NCBI GenBank assembly: GCA_035653295.1
Contig: DASRCB010000347.1
Location: forward strand, 1-16,261
Length of the DNA stretch: 16,261 nucleotides
From: DASRCB01 sp035653295
Lineage (GTDB): Bacteria; Acidobacteriota; Terriglobia; Bryobacterales; Bryobacteraceae
Direction: 5' to 3'
Below the pieces are notes generated by a model. The model was given only the letters and a program-made list of their open reading frames with translations. It was not told the origin of the DNA and did no database searches. Each line of letters starts with the position of its first letter. Within the stretch, counting starts at the first letter, position 1. Shown here one piece after another: positions 13,980-16,261 of the stretch. The translations under genes and the position numbers were made by a program.

Positions 13980-16261
13980 ATGCGCCGCTCCCTTGCCATC
14001 CTCGCGCTTGCCGCCGCGCACCTTCCCGCGGCTGAGATGCAGCCGGTTCTCAGCATTACCCGTGCGGTGCGCCCGTGGGAGTTTGTTGACGCCGCCGGAC
14101 CGCGCTCCGGCATCTGGGGCGCGCAGGACGGAACGATGGAAGCATGGGTATACCCGCTGAAGATCTGCCGCGATCTGCGTTTCGAGTTTCGGGTGGATAA
14201 TCAGCCCATCCCGGGCGCGGCAATTGCCCGCGAGGTGTCCACCTCGCCGGGCCGCTTCAGCCTGACCTTCACCGGCGACAATTTCCGCGTCATCGCGCGC
14301 TACGCCGCGGCGGCCGACTCACCCGGGGCGCTGATCTATATCGAAGCCCACAGCACGCAGCCGCTCGAAATCCGCGTCCGCTTCCGCCGCGATTTTCAGC
14401 TGATGTGGCCGGCCAGCATGGGCACGACGTACGCGCAGTGGGACAAGGCCGCGCACGCGTATCGCTTCGGCGCGGACGGGTATCCATATGCCGCGGTTCT
14501 GGGCTCTCCCGACGCCATTCTGCTCGATGACGAGTACGCCACCAACTACTCGACATCACCGGAAACGGCGTTCAGCCTTGGGGTAGTGAAGGGAGATGGC
14601 GCGTACACGATCGCGATTGCAGGCTCTATGAAATCGCGCGATGACGCCTTCGCGACCTATGAACACCTGCTCGCGGATCCTCCCGCCGTTCTGGCCGCGG
14701 TCGACGCGTACTATCAGCAGTACCTCGCCCGAACCGTGTCGCTCGATCTCCCGGATCGAGATCTCCAGCGCGCCTACGACTGGTCGCGGATCAGCATGTT
14801 CGAGGGCCTGGTGGAGAATCCGCTCATGGGCCGCGGCCTCGTTGCCGGCATCGGCCCATCCAAGGGCGTTTACCGCCCCGGGTTCGCGTGGTTCTTCGGA
14901 CGCGATAGTTTCTGGACATCGTTCGCGCTCATCTCCAGCGGCGATTTCCAGTCCGCCGATGACGCGATCCGCTTCATCGCGAAGTTCCAGCGCGAGGACG
15001 GCAAGATCCCGCATGAGATCTCGCAAAGCGCCGCCCTGCTGGACTGGTTCAAACAGTTCCCCTATGGCTATGCCTCCGCCGACGCCACGCCGCTGTTCGT
15101 CATCATTGTTCGCGATTACACGGAGGCCAGCGGCGATCCGAGGCTCGCAACTGATCTGTGGCCGCGGCTGCAGAAGGCGATGGATTTCATGCGCGCCAAC
15201 GCCGATCCACTCGGCTTTCCGAAAAACTACGAGGTGGGGCATGGCTGGATCGAAGGCGGCCCCATGCTGCCGGTACGCACCGAATATTACCAGGCTGCGC
15301 TCGGGGTTGAAGCGCTCCGCTCCATGTCCGTGCTGGCCAGGCTGCATGGCGACGCCGAAATGGCGTCATCGCTCGATGCCGACTACCGCGCCAAACGGAG
15401 CCTGCTGGACGAGACGTATTGGGACATGAACATCGGCGCCTACTCGTATGCGATCAACGTCCGCGGCGAGCAGAAGCACCAGACGTACTCCATCGCCACA
15501 GTCCCCATGTGGTTCGACCTGGCCGACCCTGCCCACGCGCAGCGCGAGATCGAGTTGCTCTCGGACGAGGCCTTCGAAGCCGACTGGGGTGCGCGCATTA
15601 TCTCCCGCCACGCCGCGAATTACGGTCCGGAAGGATATCACTACGGCACGGTTTGGCCATTGTTTACGGGATGGGCGTCGGTCGGCGAGTATCGGTATCA
15701 CGCCGCGCAGTCCGGCTGGGCCAACCTACAAGCAAATGCCGAGCTGACCATGGAGGGTCTCGGCAATACGACGGAAGTTGTTTCAGGTATGACGTACTCG
15801 CCGCTGTCGACTGCATCGCCGCATCAGATCTGGTCGGCGGCAATGGTCGTTTCGCCGCTGCTGCGTGGCCTCTTCGGGCTCAGCGTCGACGCCGCGGAAA
15901 ACACCATCAACCTGCGCCCGCACCTGCCCGCCTCCTGGGACCATTTCGGGATCATGGGCATTCACGCCGGGGAGTCCACTGTGGACCTGTCGTGGCGCCG
16001 TGTCGCGGGCGCGTCAGTTCTGCACATCGCCAATCACGGCGAAAAGCCAGTGACCATCCATTACGCGCCGGCGCTCGCGAGAACGGCCGAGGTTCGCTCC
16101 GCCGACCTGAAATACGAACGCGGCGGTTCGCCGACCGACTGGCACCCCGTGTTCGAAGTCGTAGCCCGGCCCGGCACGAGCGATTTTCATATGACGGTGG
16201 ACCATGACCTCGGGTACGAGCTGGACACTTCTCCCCTGCAACTCGGCTCGGTGGGCGAGAA
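13980..16261 (+). CDS. Exported (alpha/alpha)6-barrel glycosidase, amylo-alpha-1,6-glucosidase/debranching-like; 3' end cut by window edge
   Basis: The frame is open from ATG 13980 to the window end (760 codons, no stop). The N-terminus MRRSLAILALAAAHLPAAE is a Sec signal. Residues about 22-240 are beta-rich, like the N-terminal sandwich of glucoamylase/debranching-type proteins. Residues about 255-645 form the helical barrel, with GFAWFFGRDSFWTSFAL (301-317, the GRDS motif of the glycogen-debranching C-terminal family), GKIPHEISQ (341-349), ASADATPLF (365-373), HGWIEGG (421-427) and YHYGTVWPLFTGWAS (553-567). E425 (WIEGG) and E599 (NTTEVVSG) are candidate catalytic acids by comparison with GH15-like barrels, unproven. 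Residues after about 645 are a beta domain. It probably hydrolyses alpha-glucosidic bonds in the periplasm or outside. Substrate and exact GH family are unsure; GH63/GH37-like assignments remain possible. Confidence 0.85.
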   Translation, partial: MRRSLAILALAAAHLPAAEMQPVLSITRAVRPWEFVDAAGPRSGIWGAQDGTMEAWVYPLKICRDLRFEFRVDNQPIPGAAIAREVSTSPGRFSLTFTGDNFRVIARYAAAADSPGALIYIEAHSTQPLEIRVRFRRDFQLMWPASMGTTYAQWDKAAHAYRFGADGYPYAAVLGSPDAILLDDEYATNYSTSPETAFSLGVVKGDGAYTIAIAGSMKSRDDAFATYEHLLADPPAVLAAVDAYYQQYLARTVSLDLPDRDLQRAYDWSRISMFEGLVENPLMGRGLVAGIGPSKGVYRPGFAWFFGRDSFWTSFALISSGDFQSADDAIRFIAKFQREDGKIPHEISQSAALLDWFKQFPYGYASADATPLFVIIVRDYTEASGDPRLATDLWPRLQKAMDFMRANADPLGFPKNYEVGHGWIEGGPMLPVRTEYYQAALGVEALRSMSVLARLHGDAEMASSLDADYRAKRSLLDETYWDMNIGAYSYAINVRGEQKHQTYSIATVPMWFDLADPAHAQREIELLSDEAFEADWGARIISRHAANYGPEGYHYGTVWPLFTGWASVGEYRYHAAQSGWANLQANAELTMEGLGNTTEVVSGMTYSPLSTASPHQIWSAAMVVSPLLRGLFGLSVDAAENTINLRPHLPASWDHFGIMGIHAGESTVDLSWRRVAGASVLHIANHGEKPVTIHYAPALARTAEVRSADLKYERGGSPTDWHPVFEVVARPGTSDFHMTVDHDLGYELDTSPLQLGSVGE

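Overview
The window is a GC-rich, densely coded bacterial stretch with twelve protein genes and no stretch longer than about 180 bases without a gene. No RNA gene, insertion sequence, phage gene or CRISPR array was found. The gene set suggests a soil-type Acidobacteriota bacterium (Bryobacter/Solibacter-like). This rests on high GC, several metabolic enzymes with twin-arginine (Tat) signals, Tat-type Gfo/Idh/MocA oxidoreductases and TIM-barrel sugar isomerases, a hexuronate carrier and plant-polysaccharide hydrolases. The assignment is inferred from gene content, not from a marker gene.

Left region (1-4602): glucuronoxylan/uronate use. A minus-strand pair encodes a GH67 alpha-glucuronidase with an extra C-terminal sugar-binding-like domain and, 4 bases downstream, a Tat-type sugar isomerase/epimerase that runs off the left edge. 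Divergent from them, with only 11 bases between start codons, is an ExuT-like MFS transporter. The likely sequence is release of (4-O-methyl)glucuronate, import, and isomerisation.

Middle region (4723-8917): a small envelope protein (SH3/Lsm-like barrel plus glycine zipper) meets, tail to tail with zero spacing, a RidA-family protein carrying a Tat signal. Divergent from ridA is a probable operon of a Tat-type Gfo/Idh/MocA oxidoreductase and a Tat-type SelA-fold PLP enzyme with an extra C-terminal beta domain. RidA hydrolyses the enamine/imine products of PLP lyases, so these three predicted exported proteins could form a periplasmic amino-sugar or amino-acid deamination route. This is the most interesting hypothesis in the window. 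An 11-base palindrome between the divergent genes could act as a symmetric -10 for both directions.

Right region (9083-16261): a parvulin-type periplasmic peptidyl-prolyl isomerase overlaps thiD (hydroxymethylpyrimidine kinase) by one base. Then follow a cytoplasmic-looking GH15 glucoamylase/glucodextranase, a two-CBS-domain protein with an inverted repeat in its leader, and an exported (alpha/alpha)6-barrel glucosidase/debranching-like protein. The last gene is cut by the right edge and may be translated from a leaderless message. The two alpha-glucan hydrolases suggest storage- or environmental-glucan turnover in two compartments.
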